Source: Micromonospora chokoriensis (GTDB lineage Bacteria; Actinomycetota; Actinomycetes; Mycobacteriales; Micromonosporaceae). Taken from it: a stretch of DNA of 64,000 nucleotides. Of this stretch, positions 59,901 through 62,900 are shown one piece after another. A model generated the notes under the pieces. That model was not told the origin of the DNA and did not search any database. It was given only the letters and a program-made list of their open reading frames with translations. The position numbers were made by a program, and so were the translations under genes. Numbering within the stretch: the first letter of the stretch is position 1; each line of letters starts with the position of its first letter. The stretch is from contig NZ_JOAN01000005.1 in assembly GCF_000718555.1 (NCBI RefSeq), positions 1-64,000 of the forward strand, written 5' to 3'.

Positions 59901-62900
59901 CGACGGGCTCCGACGTCGCCAGCAGTCGCATGTCCTGATCGGATGGGCGTACCCCGGTCTGCCGTTCGATGAAGAGCGCGCCGGCGTCTCTACCAATCCG
60001 CATCGCGGTGTTCAGGTAGGTCTGGGCCGGCTCAATCGGTCGACCATTCGCTGCCACGTGCTCAAGGAAGCCGTAGACCCCCGCCAGCGGCACATCCTCG
60101 GTGAACTGGGCGTAGAACGGCAGTTCCGGATGGAACCGAGGGTAGCTGGCCGCCTTCACATCACGGTGCGCGGGACTGATGTCATAGTCCGTGTCAGGGA
60201 AGATGTCCATCAGTGCCGTCGAGGGCCGGTCCCTCAGCCCCACTACTGGCTGCGCTCTCCACAGCCGCTGAACGACATCTCGCACACGCAACTGGATCTC
60301 GGCGACGCTCGGCTGATTCTCCTCCCCGGTCAACGTCGCACCCGGCACCGTCTTGATCTCCAAAACCGAGGCGTGCAGCTCCCTGCTGAGCTGCGGATGC
60401 GGCGAAACACCGGCGGCAGCCATGCTGTGCCGGGAGGCGTAGAAGAGACCGTCCGCCCCCACCAGGAACTTCTTGTTGTCCGTCAGGACCTGGACAAGCC
60501 CATCCTTCGAGGTCACCAATAGCGTCTTCTCCGGCAGTGGCCTGCCGGCGCTGAGCACGACCGCCACATTGTGGACTTCAACCTCTTGCGCATGGGCGCC
60601 GAACTGGTGGTTGGTCGGGGCATCGATCAGCCACGACGGCCTCGACTCTGACTCCGGCGCCGCCCACGACTCATCCGCGGAGAGCCGCCAGGGATCCACC
60701 ACCCGACCATCGCCATCGAGCACCACCGCGTACGACTCCACGACACCGGCACGACCATCAGGGCCGTCCCACCGGCCCGTCAGGTTCCTCGCGCCGTCAT
60801 CGTTGAGCGGATAGACCCGACGGTCATCCCGCTGCGGGTCAACCCCCCACACACCGTCCGAGGTGTGATGCCATGCCCGTGCGTGACCGATGGCGCCGTC
60901 GCCGCGGCTTTCCAGGAGGAGAACGCTCGCGCCGGGGCCATGTCGCTGCAGGGTGTTCCGGAGCGCCTGCGGGTCGTCCACCCTCGCCCAGCCGGGGCCG
61001 GCGATGAGGCTGGAGCGTGTTCCGGCGACTCCGCCGAGGCCGACGGGCAGGTCATCGGAGGCGTTGGTGACCCCGACGCCGCTCGGGTAGACCCGGTGCC
61101 TGAACCAGTTGACCATGGTGACGCACTCGGCCAGCGACCACGGACCACTGTCGCCCTGCTCGCGGACGAGGTCAACGACGTCGTCCACGACGTGACCAAG
61201 TTCTTCCGGGTCAAGCCGTACCGGTGCCGTCCGGTCGTGGGGCGTGGGACCGAAAAGGTCACGGGCCCGATCCCCCGGCGTACGCGGCTTCTGGGCCACG
61301 GTGCTCTCCTGCACCGCATCGGCTGCGGGCAAACGCGGCCCGTCCTGGGAAGCAGAACCCGTGCTCGCCCGGAATTCTTCAAAGTCATGTAGGTCGTTGA
61401 TCACATCCCAGCCGTCGCCGCCGAGCCCCTCGGCCTCAAACAGCACCCGGGATTCCCCACCGGAGGTGACCAACCCACCAGTCGCAGCCGTCGACCCGAC
61501 CCACACCTCCGTCGGTTTCGACGGTACGGCGGTGAGTCCTTCGAAGGGCGTTCGTTTGCCGTTGATGTCGTCGTTGATGACGTCCCAGGGTGTGCCGTCG
61601 GGTGTGAAGAGGGCCCAACTCTCGCCGTCAACCGTGGCGAGTTGAGGTTGTTCATTGCTGGTGTCGAGGTAGAGGTCGGTGGTGGGGGCGATGATGTGCC
61701 GTCCGGTGGCGGTGGCGAGGCGCTGGGCGAAGCCGTGTGGCAGTGCGCCGGCGGAACAGGAGAGCAGGGCGATGGGGGTGGTGATGTCGGGTAGCTCGTT
61801 AGTCAGGATGGTGGCGAGTTGTTCGGCCGTTATGCGGACTTCGCGGGTGTCGCCGTTGGTGTCCCGTACGGGGATGCGGACGCCATCGCCGGCCGGGTGC
61901 ACAGCTACCGGGATGCTGGTCACGTCGGGCAGGACATCGCGTCCGGTTATCTGGTTCAGTTCGTTATCGGGCAGTAGCGCCCAACCGTTGCGGAGTTCGG
62001 GGACGCGGCGCAGTTGCACCTCGGCGCCGTCGGCGTACCAGGTTCCGTCCTTCTTCGTGGTCAGCGTCACCGGGGGCAAGTCGACAGTGCTCGTGTCGTC
62101 CGGGCCGAGGAAGAAGCCCGTACCCCCCTGCGACGCGCTTGGATGCGGTCCTGACGCACGGGAACCACCACGCGGGCCTCCGAAAGGCGGACGCGGCTGG
62201 GTCGCCGGATTTCTCAGCGTCGCTGGTGGCGTGAGTGACCCCAACCGCTGTTCCGCGGGCGCGAGCACCTCGGCAAGGCGTGCGGCGTCTCCTGGACGCT
62301 GGCGCAGGTGGGCGATGACGGCCGTGCGGATCGCGTCGACGAGAGGCCCCCGTTGCGGCGGAGGAACCGAGGCCGCAGTCCGCACCGCTGCAACGATCGC
62401 TCGGCCCGTGGGCGTGTTGGCCAAGGTTGCGCGGTACTCGGAGATGCGGTCAGCCCGCTGCGCGGCGGCGACCAGCCGCTCCCTGATCGCCGCGTACTCC
62501 TCAGGTGTCTGGTTACCGGCGCCCAGCATCCTCATCTCGATGAGGATGCTGGGCGGGTAGGGTGCCCGGCGATCCAACTGGTGGGGGCCCCCGACGCCGA
62601 AGACGGCCTCGGGCGTGAGCTCGGGATCCGTGCCCTGAAGTAGCTGGTCGAGGTAGCGGCCGCCGGACATCGGGCCGATCCCGGGGACGATATTGAGTCC
62701 CACGTCGAAGAGCGGATTGTCGCGGCTGCGATCCCAGCCCTCGATCTCCCTGATGTCGTGGGCTAGCGTCGGGAAAGACCGCCGCATCGCGTCTGCGGCG
62801 CGGTCGTGGGCCGCCGCGCGTTGCGTCGACAGGAATGTCTGCAGGTGAGGCGGCATCCCCGACCGGACGGCCGGCAACGAGGTGCGCGCGGCGACCGCGA

